In this document: one piece after another, positions 35,536 through 44,044 of the stretch
How the letters are laid out: each line of letters starts with the position of its first letter
Position numbering within the stretch: the stretch's first letter is position 1
Assembly: GCF_040144835.1 (NCBI RefSeq)
Contig: NZ_CP151632.1
Coordinates: forward strand, 124,001 to 188,000
DNA length: 64,000 bases
Origin: Microbacterium sp. LWS13-1.2
Lineage (GTDB): Bacteria > Actinomycetota > Actinomycetes > Actinomycetales > Microbacteriaceae
Direction of reading: 5' to 3'
The notes under the pieces: generated by a model
What the model saw: the letters and a program-made list of their open reading frames with translations, nothing else
The model's database searches: none
What the model was told of the DNA's origin: nothing
Made by a program: the position numbers and the translations under genes

Positions 35536-37010
35536 ACACTCGCCGCAAGCGCGGCAGCAGCGACCTCGACGCCGTCGTCGTCGGGTCGGGCCCCAACGGT
35601 CTCGCCGCCGCCGTCACCCTCGCTCGCGCCGGGCTTCGGGTGCGGGTGTACGAACGCGCCGACCGGCCGGGCGGTGGCGCCGCCACGCGCGAGCTGACAC
35701 TCCCCGGCTTCCACCACGACGTCTGCTCGGCCGTGCACCCCATGGCGTTCGAGTCGCGGTTCTTCCGCGAGTTCGGTCTGCGGGAGCGGGTGGAGTTCGT
35801 CACGCCGGACGTGTCGTTCGCGCATCCGCTGGACGAACGCCATGCCGGTGTCGCCTACCTCGACCTCGGTCGAACGGCCGAGGCGCTCGGTCCCGACGCT
35901 GTTGCCTATGCGCAGCTGCTCCGTCCGCTGGTGGAGCGGTCGACCCGGGTCGCCGAGTTCACGGGATCGCCCCTCGTGCGGGTGCCCACCGACATCCCGA
36001 CGGCGCTCTCCTTCGGCCTGCGTGCGCTCGAGCAGGGGAGCCCTGCGTGGAACCTGCGCTTTCGCCAAGACGTCGCCCCCGCGATGCTCACGGGCGTCGC
36101 CGCGCACACGATCCTGCCGCAGCCGAGCGTCGCCGCCGCGAGCGCGGGGCTGGCCCTCACCGCTTATGCGCACGCGCGAGGCTGGCCGATCCCGATCGGC
36201 GGCAGCCAGGCGATCATCGACGCGATGGTCGACGACCTGCGTGCTCACGGCGGCGAGCTGGTCGTCGACCACGAGGTGACCGCCCTCGAGGCGCTGCCCG
36301 ACGCCACGGTCACTCTCCTCGACGTGACACCCAAGGCGCTGATCCGACTGGCGGGCGACGCGATGCCCGCGCGCTACCGCCGCGCGCTCCAGCGCTTCCG
36401 GTACGGCGACGGGGTCGCGAAGGTCGACTTCGCGCTCAGCGAGCCCGTGCCGTGGACGCACCCCGAGCTGCGTCGCGCCGGCACGGTGCACGTCGGTGGC
36501 ACCCGGGCGGAGGTGGCGGATGCCGAGAACCAGGTCAACCGCGGCCGCCTGCCTGAGCGCCCCTACGTCCTGGTGTCGCAGCCGTCGCTGTTCGACTCCA
36601 CCCGCGCGCCCGCCGGCAAGCACACGCTGTGGACCTACACCCACGTGCCCGCCGGCAGCGCGGTCGACCGCCGGGAAGCGGTCACCGCGCAGATCGAGCG
36701 GTTCGCGCCCGGCTTCCGCGACACGATCCTCGCGACCGGTTCGCGTTCGGCGCGTGAGGTCGAGCAGCACAACCCGAACTATCCGGGCGGCGACATCGCG
36801 GCGGGAGCACCGAACTTCTGGCAGCTGATCGATCGCCCGGTGCTGAGTCCCGACCCGTGGCGCACCCCGATCCCAGGCGTCTACCTCGCGTCGGCGTCCG
36901 TGGCGCCTGGTCCCGGTGTCACCGGCCTGCCCGGGTGGTTCGCGGCGCTGAGTGCGCTGCGCCACGACTTCGGAACCCGGGCGCTTCCCAACCTCTCTCC
37001 GAGAGGTTGA
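35532..37010 (+). CDS. FAD-dependent oxidoreductase, phytoene desaturase-like
   Basis: 492 residues from a GTG coupled to the upstream gene. The dinucleotide fold is clear: [43 protein letters not shown], and a second FAD-contact segment near the C-terminus ([28 protein letters not shown]). The set belongs to the phytoene desaturase/amine-oxidase-like class that oxidises or isomerises hydrophobic substrates. It lacks carotenoid-cluster neighbours, so no carotenoid role is claimed. It is followed by the ssrA promoter region. Confidence 0.9.
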   Translation: MNTRRKRGSSDLDAVVVGSGPNGLAAAVTLARAGLRVRVYERADRPGGGAATRELTLPGFHHDVCSAVHPMAFESRFFREFGLRERVEFVTPDVSFAHPLDERHAGVAYLDLGRTAEALGPDAVAYAQLLRPLVERSTRVAEFTGSPLVRVPTDIPTALSFGLRALEQGSPAWNLRFRQDVAPAMLTGVAAHTILPQPSVAAASAGLALTAYAHARGWPIPIGGSQAIIDAMVDDLRAHGGELVVDHEVTALEALPDATVTLLDVTPKALIRLAGDAMPARYRRALQRFRYGDGVAKVDFALSEPVPWTHPELRRAGTVHVGGTRAEVADAENQVNRGRLPERPYVLVSQPSLFDSTRAPAGKHTLWTYTHVPAGSAVDRREAVTAQIERFAPGFRDTILATGSRSAREVEQHNPNYPGGDIAAGAPNFWQLIDRPVLSPDPWRTPIPGVYLASASVAPGPGVTGLPGWFAALSALRHDFGTRALPNLSPRG

Positions 37011-37097
37011 GCCCCGCCGGCAGGGTTCCCGCTGTCAAACGGGGACGGATGCCGCGGCGCCGTGAGTGCGGGAATGGCGTGGGGGCGGCATCCGTTG

Positions 37098-37103
37098 TAT
37101 CCT
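37098..37103 (+). promoter_or_regulatory. Candidate -10 box of ssrA
   Basis: TATCCT, 79 bases before the mature tmRNA 5' end, so the primary transcript would carry a 5' leader removed during processing. The space 37011-37181 contains no gene. Confidence 0.5.
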
Positions 37104-37181
37104 GATGTGCTCGGAAGCTTCGGCTCCCGAGGATTGGCAACTCCACAGTGTGACAGCGGCCCTTCGCAAGAAGGAACCCAC

Positions 37182-37549
37182 GGGGATGATCGGTTTCGAC
37201 ATCGCCTGTGAATCTGCGAGAAGCGGGCCGAGGATGCAGGGTTATCTCGTGAACGCTCCCTGCAAACCAATAACTGCCGAAAAGAAGCAGTCCGCGTTCG
37301 CCCTCGCTGCCTGAGCAGCGAGCCCGACGCCGTCAATCCGTGACTGATCCCGTCACGGGTATTGGCGTCATCTAGGGATCTTGCTGCGTGACGTCGCCTG
37401 AGCGTCACGCGGGACTCTTTTCAGGATGGGCTTGTCGACTTAGGTGTCTGTGACAAAGGTCGGAGCCGAGTAGAACGCTCGCACAGACTGCGCCCGGAGA
37501 ATCCGCAGTTACTCAGCGATGGACGGGGGTTCGATTCCCCCCATCTCCA
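37182..37549 (+). ncRNA. ssrA: Transfer-messenger RNA (tmRNA, SsrA)
   Basis: A single-piece tmRNA of 368 bases. The 5' end GGGGATGATCGGTTTCGAC is the standard tmRNA start; GGGGATG pairs with the 3' CATCTCC (one G-T), and a T arm (GGGGGTTCGATTCCCCC) follows. The coding frame ends FALAA-stop (TTCGCCCTCGCTGCCTGA). The best resume codon is the GCC after ATAACT, giving the tag AEKKQSAFALAA, which starts like the AE-type tags of Corynebacterium. It rescues stalled ribosomes with SmpB. CCA is not encoded. The 3' end is the attachment site of the island that follows. Confidence 0.96.
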
Positions 37550-37550
37550 C
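37530..37550 (+). repeat. attL: 3' end of ssrA (21-bp direct repeat, left copy)
   Basis: The T-arm 3' half and acceptor strand of ssrA (TTCGATTCC...ATCTCCAC). The identical 21 bases recur at 46562-46582 and bound the island. Beyond the identity both flanks continue with similar CCGnTGTCAC sequences. Confidence 0.92.
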
Positions 37551-37569
37551 GATCCGCTGTCACAGAAGA

Positions 37570-37607
37570 GGGCCCGATATCCGCGGAATTCCGCGGATAT
37601 CGGGCCC
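37570..37607. terminator. 38-bp perfect palindrome, terminator of ssrA
   Basis: A 19+19 base perfect palindrome (GGGCCCGATATCCGCGGAA and its complement) starts 20 bases after the mature tmRNA end and is followed by ATTTCGTT. It would fold as a very stable stem. It is part of the island and replaces the ancestral terminator now found at 46597. Confidence 0.8.
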
Positions 37608-37638
37608 ATTTCGTTGGTGTGGAGTGTGGGTTCTTAGG

Positions 37639-37662
37639 CGGCTTGCCCACAATTTGCCCACA
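37639..37662. repeat. Island end site, left (candidate integrase arm site)
   Basis: 24 bases containing two copies of TTGCCCA(C/T); 23 of 24 match 46421-46444 in the same orientation. Being just inside both ends next to the integrase gene suggests arm-type integrase binding. Confidence 0.65.
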
Positions 37663-37684
37663 GTTGACGAGGATCATGGCCCGG

Positions 37685-38854
37685 TCAGACCGACCACAGC
37701 CGAGTCACGTCGGCGTCCAGTCCGCCTTGGTTCATCCGCGCTGCGACGTCGGCGAGGTCGTCCTCGAACAGGTCTGCGTACGTGTCGAGGGTCATCGCCG
37801 CAGACTTGTGGCCGAGCATCCTCTGCACCGCCTTGACGTTCGCGCCGGACGAGATCGCGAGGCTCGCGGCGGTGTGGCGAAGGTCGTGCGGCGTGAGCCG
37901 TTCCATACCCGACCGCTCGAGCGCGGTGCTGAACCATGAGGTAGTGCCGAGGCTGGTCTTCGCACGGCGCAGGTGATTGCCCTCGGGGTCGGCGAACACG
38001 AGGTCGTCCGGCCCCTTGCCGTCGCACAGCTCACGCAGCGGCGTTTCCAGAAACTCCGGGAACGGGACGATCCGCCGCTCCCAGTTCTTCGGCGCTCCGA
38101 CGACGATGCGTCCTTCGACCTCGACAGCCGCGCGGTTGACTTGGATTCGGTCGCGCTCGAAGTTGATGTCGCGCACGTGCATGCCGATCGCTTCGCTCCA
38201 TCGCAGGCCGCAGTAGGCGAGCACCAGGATCAGCGTTCGATAGGTCGGCGTCGACGCCGCTTCGGCGAGACGCACCACCTCTTCGTGCGTCAGGTACCGG
38301 CGCGGCTTCTCGGATCGTTTCGTCGGCAGGTTCTGCGCGCCCCGAGCAACGTTACGGGGGATGCGTCCGTCACGGACAGCGGTGTCGAGGATGCCGGCGA
38401 GGACCCCGAGGGCGCGGTAGACGACCGTGGCCGATCGCGGACTCCCGGCCACGCCGCTGCTCTTGGTGCGGCTCGTGGTAGCCGTGCCCTCAGAGAGTTC
38501 GCGGATCCACTGCTCGACCTGCGACGCGCGGATGTCGCCAATGCGGGTGTCGGACCAGCGGGGGAGTACGTACACCCGCCACGCCGTCTCCAGCGAGCTG
38601 TACGACGAGGCTTTGAGCGAGTGCTGCTTGTTTCGCAGCCATTCGGTGCCGAGCTCGCGGACGGTCGCCTTCGCTGCTGCGGGATTTGTGTAGGAACCAT
38701 CGGAGCGGGCGACCTCGGTGCGAGCGAGGAAGAGCTCGGCGTCGCGCTTCGTCTTGAAGCCGCGCTTCTCGACCTGGCGGTGCGTGGTGTCGTCGCGCCA
38801 CCGGACGCGATAGCGGCGGCCCGCCGCTGCCTGATACGCCGCGATGCTTCCCAT
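37685..38854 (-). CDS. int: Tyrosine site-specific integrase
   Basis: 389 residues. The N-terminus (SIAAYQAAAGRRYRVRWRDD) is the AP2-like arm-binding domain, followed by a SAM-like core-binding domain and the catalytic domain with R218 (LRWSEA), H323-x-x-R326 (HDLRH), H349 (MLGHK) and Y359 (LDTYAD), all present. It therefore looks active. It catalyses excision and insertion of the island at the ssrA 3' end 135 bases away. The -10 box TACTCT is at 38870-38875 (reverse strand). A partner copy, deleted, is at 46807-47114. Confidence 0.95.
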   Translation of the reverse strand: MGSIAAYQAAAGRRYRVRWRDDTTHRQVEKRGFKTKRDAELFLARTEVARSDGSYTNPAAAKATVRELGTEWLRNKQHSLKASSYSSLETAWRVYVLPRWSDTRIGDIRASQVEQWIRELSEGTATTSRTKSSGVAGSPRSATVVYRALGVLAGILDTAVRDGRIPRNVARGAQNLPTKRSEKPRRYLTHEEVVRLAEAASTPTYRTLILVLAYCGLRWSEAIGMHVRDINFERDRIQVNRAAVEVEGRIVVGAPKNWERRIVPFPEFLETPLRELCDGKGPDDLVFADPEGNHLRRAKTSLGTTSWFSTALERSGMERLTPHDLRHTAASLAISSGANVKAVQRMLGHKSAAMTLDTYADLFEDDLADVAARMNQGGLDADVTRLWSV

Positions 38855-39099
38855 GCTGACCTCGCAGTCAGAGTAGCTCACGGCGCCGACGCGACATGCT
38901 GGGATGCGCTCACGTCCGAGGCCTGCTCTCGTAGCGCGTAGGCGGATCCCTATTCGCGCCTTGCGCGCAGAGGGTTGGTTGCCTACAGACGTTCGCACGC
39001 GCGATTTCGACCCGTATCCGGGCAATGCTCAACCGATCACATCTACGCGGGACGCATGAGGCGTGCACGCCCGGACGCTATACCGCTACCATCCGGCGC
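38855..39099. other. Intergenic space between integrase and HIRAN gene
   Basis: 245 bases with no gene; holds the promoters of two divergent genes. It contains TATCCGGGCAA (39015-39025) and TACGCGGGACG (39044-39054), two 11-base words that recur together at 43430-43457. Confidence 0.6.
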
Positions 39100-39707
39100 A
39101 TGGGGTTGTTCGACCGATTCAAGAAGAAGGATCCTTCGCCGGCACCTGCTGAGCCAGGCGCTAAGCCAGATGTGGTCGTGCGTGTCGAGGTCACCACTCG
39201 AGCAGGGCGAACCGGCCTTCCGCCGGGGTACGTGTCGCCGTACATCTCGAGCGGCCAGGCGGAGTCGCTGTTGCTTCCGGGACACGATCGACTCCCGCCT
39301 CTTCATTTCGTACGACGCGATGGCGCGTGGTGGCTGGCTGAGGACTCGACTGGGCTACTCGTGAACGTCGGTAATCGGCAACTACGCGGACTCGGAATCT
39401 GGAGTTGCCGGGTGCGAGGCGACGGCTACGCTCCTGGATCCCTCCGCCTGGGGGTGGTCGAGTTGTTCCGCGAGCCCGATAACGCGCACGACCGGAACGC
39501 GGTGTCCATCCGGCAACAAGGGCAGCACGTCGGTTACTTCAATAAGGGCATGGCGCCCAGTGTGGCGAGGGCGATCGACCGTGGCGATGAACTGCAGGCG
39601 GGGGGGGGGTGTCTGTCGATCCGCCGAAGGTGGTTGCGGCGAGCCCGGAGATCATGGCCCACCTGGTGCGCCGCATGCCGGACTTCGATCAGTTGGCTGG
39701 TGCTTAG
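39100..39707 (+). pseudogene. HIRAN-domain protein interrupted at a G10 tract (frameshift or phase-variable)
   Basis: Starts MGLFDRFKKKDPSPAPAEPG at an ATG 7 bases after TACCAT (-10). The HIRAN domain is residues ~120-165 (LGVVELFREPDNAHDRNAVSIRQQGQHVGYFNKGMAPSVARAI); HIRAN domains bind DNA ends, mostly in helicases and phage proteins. At 39600-39609 a run of ten G changes the frame. The frame opened by 8 or 11 G reads GVSVDPPKVVAASPEIMAHLVRRMPDFDQLAGA-stop at 39707, clearly the intended end. With ten G the frame runs into unrelated sequence to 39792. So it is a broken gene, a switch or a sequencing slip. Confidence 0.75.
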
Positions 39708-39871
39708 TCGACCGCCCCCGAAACCCGACTCGCGTCCACACTCGCCCACATTGAATCCCCGTTCGACGACTCGTCGTGTCGGCTCGCGTTGATAGGTTCG
39801 ATCGTGGCGTCAGTTCTGGGGTGAGAGGCGCCCCCGCGACACCGGGGATGGTTATCGACAATGGGGGATAC

Positions 39872-41425
39872 ATGACTAGCACCACCGAGATCGCTGCGGG
39901 CTGGTTCCCGGATCCCACCGCCAGGCACGAGCGACGCTACTGGAACGGCGCCGCATGGACGGAGCACGTCTTCACTGCCGGTTCGCAAAGCATCGACCCC
40001 ATGCCGTCTGCAACAGACGTCGAAGCCGCGGAGGAAGCTACCTTGGCGGAGGCGCCCACGTCGCGCCGAAGCGCTCGCGAGTCCGCAGCCGCTCAGAACG
40101 CTGTCTCGACACCTGCCACGCAGCAGGTCTCCGCCGACGGCGACGCCAAGTCGCGCAAGGTTTCGTTCTTCGGTGCGAAGAAGCAGGCTGAGTCGCTGAT
40201 CACGGAGAACGAACGCCTCGAAGCGCTCATCTCGGAGTACGGCCTCAACGACGTCAGCCAGCTCGACGAGATCAAGCGCGGGCTTCACGACCAGATTTCG
40301 GCCGCGGAGCAGGAGCTGGCGCGACTTCGGGCTGAAGCGCGCGCCTTTGAGGCCGAGCGGGCACAGGTTCAGGACGAGATCGTGAATCTTCGCGATACCG
40401 CGCACCTGCAGGAGTATGGCCTGTTCGACTTCGAGAACCCCGCCGAGTCTTCGGTCGCGCTCGCAACCGAACTCGAGTCGGTGCGTTCGGAGATCAAGCG
40501 CCTGGTGCGGGCGGGCGACGCGACGGTCGCCACATCGAACTTCACCTTCAACAACAGTGCAGCCAAGGGCCGGAAGTTCGTCAACGACATGTCCAAGCTG
40601 CTTCTCCGCGCGTACAACGCGGAAGCGGAGAACTGCATCAAGACCGTCCGCGCAGGCAACCTGGATGCCGCGCAGAAGCGTCTGTCCACCGTTTCCACTC
40701 AGGTGGAGCGTCTGGGCACGATGATCGATCTCCGCATCACGTCGGGCTACCACCGGCTGCGGTTGAAAGAACTGGAACTCGCGAGCCGTCATCTGCAGGC
40801 TCTGCAGATGGAGAAGGAGTTGGAACGCGCGCGGCGTGATGAGTTGCGTGAGCAGAAGAAGGCGGAGCAGGAACTCGCGCGGGAGAAGGAACGCCTCCAA
40901 AAGGAACGCACGCACTATCTGAACGCCCTTGCCGCTCTCGAAGCGAACGGCGACGTCGAAGGTGCCGAGCGGCTCCGTGCAAAGCTCGACGACGTCGAGC
41001 ACGCCATCGAGAACGTCGATTACCGCGCAGCGAACATCCGCGCGGGCTACGTGTACGTGATCAGCAACATCGGTGCATTCGGCCCCGACGTCGTGAAGAT
41101 CGGACTTACAAGACGACTCGATCCCATGGATCGGGTGAACGAGCTCGGCGATGCATCCGTCCCGTTCCGATTCGACGTGCACGCCCTCTTCTTCGCAGAC
41201 GATGCAGTCGCTATCGAAACGATGCTGCATCAGGAATTCGCCGACCAGCGCCTCAACAAAGTGAACCTCAGGCGCGAGTACTTCCGCGCAACCCCGGAGC
41301 AGGTTCTCACCGCGCTCAGGGAGCACAACGTGGAGGTGCTCGAGTTCACTCTGGACCCCGCTGCCGCCGAGTACCGGAGCTCCATCGCTCCGCCGGCGTG
41401 GACCGATGCTCCCGCCGATCCCTAA
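39872..41425 (+). CDS. DUF2510-coiled coil-DUF4041-T5orf172 fusion protein
   Basis: 517 residues. Residues about 8-35 (GWFPDPTARHERRYWNGAAWTEH) are a DUF2510 motif. Residues ~95-180 are a coiled coil. Residues ~190-370 match DUF4041 (NPAESSVALATELESVRSEIKRLV, then a second long charged helix). Residues ~390-475 are a T5orf172/MUG113 GIY-YIG-like nuclease domain (GYVYVISNIGAFGPDVVKIGLTRRLDPMDRVNELG...ALFFADDAVAIETMLHQEF). DUF4041/T5orf172 proteins are frequent in phages and islands; the nuclease activity is not proven. The DUF2510 head is unusual. It is directly downstream of the HIRAN gene. Start chosen at the ATG after GGGGGAT. Confidence 0.88.
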   Translation: MTSTTEIAAGWFPDPTARHERRYWNGAAWTEHVFTAGSQSIDPMPSATDVEAAEEATLAEAPTSRRSARESAAAQNAVSTPATQQVSADGDAKSRKVSFFGAKKQAESLITENERLEALISEYGLNDVSQLDEIKRGLHDQISAAEQELARLRAEARAFEAERAQVQDEIVNLRDTAHLQEYGLFDFENPAESSVALATELESVRSEIKRLVRAGDATVATSNFTFNNSAAKGRKFVNDMSKLLLRAYNAEAENCIKTVRAGNLDAAQKRLSTVSTQVERLGTMIDLRITSGYHRLRLKELELASRHLQALQMEKELERARRDELREQKKAEQELAREKERLQKERTHYLNALAALEANGDVEGAERLRAKLDDVEHAIENVDYRAANIRAGYVYVISNIGAFGPDVVKIGLTRRLDPMDRVNELGDASVPFRFDVHALFFADDAVAIETMLHQEFADQRLNKVNLRREYFRATPEQVLTALREHNVEVLEFTLDPAAAEYRSSIAPPAWTDAPADP

Positions 41426-41486
41426 GCGGGCAACCGGCAAAGTTCGGAGGTTTGCCCCCATCCGCGTCCCATGGAACAGCGAGTCC

Positions 41487-42053
41487 TCATGAACTTTCCG
41501 ATCGCATCGACTCGTAGTCGGCGGCGCGGAGCAGTTTCCCACTGGCGTCCGTCCAGACCGGGAAGAGCCCGACACGGGGCCACGGCACATCGGTGTGTGT
41601 CGCAAGGTCATCCCAGAGGCGCCGCACATCATCTGTAAGCGCCTGGGCGTTGTCAGGCTCAAGCAACAGCGAGGTGGGGGGTTCGCCAGCGCCGTCGCCG
41701 ATGCGGACGGTGGTGACATGGGCGATTTGCTTATTCACGTCCCGCGAGACCGCGTGGAGTCGATGGAGCGACGAACTGTCGGGGCTCCAGGGGCTCGCTG
41801 TAGTGAAATGAGCAGCGTTGCGATCGTCGGGACGTGGCTTCTTGGGCGGCGGTGCGAAGAACTCGGCGAGCATGCGGACGTGGATAAAGAACGCGTCGAG
41901 GCACGACTGTCGAATGAGCATTGGTTGGGCCTCATCGAAGATCACTGCCGGTAGCGCCATGACCTGCTCGACGCGTGAGTGCATTTCTTGCACCACCTCG
42001 CGCTCATGGTCCGGAAGAGCGTAAACCGCCTCCGCTAACTGAAAGTCGTCCAC
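41487..42053 (-). CDS. Helical hypothetical protein, possible HEPN-like
   Basis: 188 residues from a GTG. I do not recognise it. The first two thirds look all-helical: EREVVQEMHSRVEQVM, then QSCLDAFFIHVRMLAEFF, then SSSLHRLHAVSRDVNKQIAHVTTVR. The last helix carries R104 and H112 (RDVNKQIAH), reminiscent of the R...H pairs of HEPN RNases, but the spacing of seven is one more than the usual 4-6. The C-terminal ~70 residues are mixed. Lower GC than the chromosome. It lies convergent to the T5orf172 gene. Confidence 0.7.
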   Translation of the reverse strand: MDDFQLAEAVYALPDHEREVVQEMHSRVEQVMALPAVIFDEAQPMLIRQSCLDAFFIHVRMLAEFFAPPPKKPRPDDRNAAHFTTASPWSPDSSSLHRLHAVSRDVNKQIAHVTTVRIGDGAGEPPTSLLLEPDNAQALTDDVRRLWDDLATHTDVPWPRVGLFPVWTDASGKLLRAADYESMRSESS

Positions 42054-42190
42054 GGGATGCCAGTCTGGCAGTTCGGCTGGCCAACCTGCGAGAACCGGCT
42101 GAGTAGTCTCGCTCTCGATCCGTCAGCGAGCACTGGGACGATTCGAGACGCTGCTAGTGCATCGACCCGCGACGAGGCCAGACCCGGTCA

Positions 42191-43234
42191 TCAGTCTGCG
42201 TCCCACGTCACAGATCGGTACGGACGCTGCATCCATTTATCGTCGGCCGGAAGCCATCTGCCGGAGCAGCACGACGCGAACTCGAGACCCAACCCACACG
42301 GGCACAGATCCGTCGCGCGGATGCGCCGTTCGCTGACAGTGAGCGGGGATCCCGGTCGCGAGCTTCCCGGCTCGTCGACCCACTCCAGCACATTGGTCGT
42401 CCAATACGTTGTCTGGCCGATGAACTGACGCTCGTAAAGGCCTTGGTCAGGCATCCACACCGCGGTGGCACCACAGAACAGCACGAAGCGCCAGCCGGCC
42501 ATGTGGATGTGAACTTCGCTTCCCCCAAGGGAGTGGCGGATTTCCAGAATGAGCGATGCGCGCGGATTCGCTCCACGTAGGAGACGGTTCACCAGTTTGT
42601 ACCCGACCGCCGAGAACGTATCGAGGGGGAACACGTCAGTTCGAAGCGCAGCGACCACTTTGGCGACCTCGGTGGGCTGCAGCGTGTGCCGGGCATACAT
42701 TTGCGCCTTCGAGAGGTGGACCTTCAGCGCGATGCCGCAGAGGGCGCGAAACATCAGGGTGACGTTGAGGCCGGCGATAACGGCTTCGCCGCCCGGACGA
42801 GGAAAGAGCCTGACTCCCACCGACGCGAGGTCGCGCGCAGTCCCTTTGACGAGCGCGGCGAGGTACCGTTCGGCATCGCCGAGCAACTGGTCGCAGTCCC
42901 TGCAGAACGTGTAGTGCTTCGTGTAATCCTGCACCTTGGTGCGGACGCCCAACGAGGCATAGCGGCCTACAAGGGGGCCCTCAGCGGTGCTCCACAACGC
43001 TGCCCATTTCGGAGCGACATGCCCGAGAACAAACTGGCGGTACTCGCCGCATAGCGGGCAGCGACCCATGACGAGTTGCTTCCCCCTGTCGCTGCCGAGG
43101 ATCTCCAAGCCGCGCGGGCCGGTCATCACGGGCTCACGAACCTGAACGGGCGGTGAGTTGCCGAAGGCGGCACCGGCCTCTGCTGGCGCCGGCTGGTCTG
43201 GCTCAGAGCGGCTTTGCGTCGGCGACATGGTCAT
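42191..43234 (-). CDS. HNH-like zinc protein with C-terminal SEC-C motif
   Basis: 347 residues. Two zinc centres are visible: at the N-terminus CPLCGEYRQFVLGHVAPKW (C59, C62, H72) with FCRDCDQ (C111, C114), resembling an HNH-type layout; at the C-terminus CPCGLGLEFASCC, the SEC-C zinc motif. Between them is a largely alpha-helical, Arg-rich domain of unknown fold. SEC-C motifs often mark protein interaction or nucleic acid-associated roles. No known activity can be assigned. Start at ATG 43234 with AAAGGA 6 bases upstream. Confidence 0.78.
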   Translation of the reverse strand: MTMSPTQSRSEPDQPAPAEAGAAFGNSPPVQVREPVMTGPRGLEILGSDRGKQLVMGRCPLCGEYRQFVLGHVAPKWAALWSTAEGPLVGRYASLGVRTKVQDYTKHYTFCRDCDQLLGDAERYLAALVKGTARDLASVGVRLFPRPGGEAVIAGLNVTLMFRALCGIALKVHLSKAQMYARHTLQPTEVAKVVAALRTDVFPLDTFSAVGYKLVNRLLRGANPRASLILEIRHSLGGSEVHIHMAGWRFVLFCGATAVWMPDQGLYERQFIGQTTYWTTNVLEWVDEPGSSRPGSPLTVSERRIRATDLCPCGLGLEFASCCSGRWLPADDKWMQRPYRSVTWDAD

Positions 43235-43689
43235 TGCAGATCCTTTTACATGAACAGGGTAGTCGTGACCAGCGAGACGACTTCGCCGGCGTGACCGTTC
43301 GACGAGGCCCGGTCAGGTGACTGAAATCTACGTTTCTGCGACGAATGGCGACCGCCGCGTAATACATCGCCCGGACATGGCGGAGCTCGGCCGCCCTTTG
43401 GCTCGGCGTTCGTGGTCGGTGCCGATCCCTATCCGGGCAACGCGCGTACGCGGGACGTGGCGGACTGGGTGGGAGGGGTGCGGCTGAGGTACCCAGCTGC
43501 CAAGCGCGGTCATGTGTCACCTACTCATGCAGCAGTCTTCGTCGTCTTCGTCGTCGACGTCGACGACGAAGACGACGAAGACGAAGACGAGACCGAGGAC
43601 CGAGGACCAAGAGGCAATGCACGCAGGCACTATTCAGTGACACGCTCGGATGCCTTGAGAACACTGGGCACGCGTGACAACCTCGTTAC
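43235..43689. other. 455-bp non-coding space with palindrome
   Basis: No gene found. It lies between two genes transcribed away from each other. It holds the 48-bp palindrome and the second pair of 11-base words (43430-43440, 43447-43457) shared with 39015-39054. Weak frames here have no ribosome site or recognisable motifs. Confidence 0.6.
43535..43582. repeat. 48-bp perfect palindrome of CTT/CGT-type triplets
   Basis: A 24+24 base perfect palindrome (GTCTTCGTCGTCTTCG... and its complement, centre GACGTC). Each arm is near-repetitive in TCG/TCT triplets. It has no T-run after it, so a pure terminator is doubtful. Confidence 0.9.
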
Positions 43690-44034
43690 ATGGTCCGCGG
43701 ACGTCGAACTGCCAAGCGCCAAGCTGCGGAAACACGCGCCGCCGACGCGCGGCACCGCGCGGCCGTCGCCCGCGGTGAAGATGAAGTGCGGGCATTGAAA
43801 GGGCAGCAAGTTCTCCGGCGCTGGGGCAGTCCTCGCCGCGCCCTGGACCGACTGAGCGCAGTGTCGCGGGAACTGGAGCGCCTCCATCGCGATGAGGCAA
43901 GACTCCTGCACGAGCGGGACGAGTTGGTCGCGGCGATGCGATGGGCAGGTGAGAGTTGGAACTCGCTGAGTGCGCGCACGCGGCTGAGCCGACAAGCCCT
44001 CATGAAGCGGACAGGATCGCGGCCATCCGCATAA
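43690..44034 (+). CDS. Small basic protein with C-terminal HTH-like helix
   Basis: 114 residues. The N-terminal part is a charged, mostly helical region (VRGRRTAKRQAAETRAADARHRAAVARGEDEVRAL, then DRLSAVSRELERLHRDEARLLHERDELVAAM). The C-terminus AGESWNSLSARTRLSRQALMKR looks like a recognition helix of an HTH. It may be a DNA-binding accessory of the island. It ends 10 bases before the convergent zinc-ribbon gene. Coding on this strand is supported by the HTH pattern; overlapping minus-strand frames lack any motif. Confidence 0.6.
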   Translation: MVRGRRTAKRQAAETRAADARHRAAVARGEDEVRALKGQQVLRRWGSPRRALDRLSAVSRELERLHRDEARLLHERDELVAAMRWAGESWNSLSARTRLSRQALMKRTGSRPSA

Positions 44035-44044
44035 GCCGGGACGT

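Noticed and set aside
43203..43798. Frames through the palindrome encoding Asp/Glu repeats
   Set aside because: Their acidic runs come only from the triplet repeat; no start signals or family resemblance.
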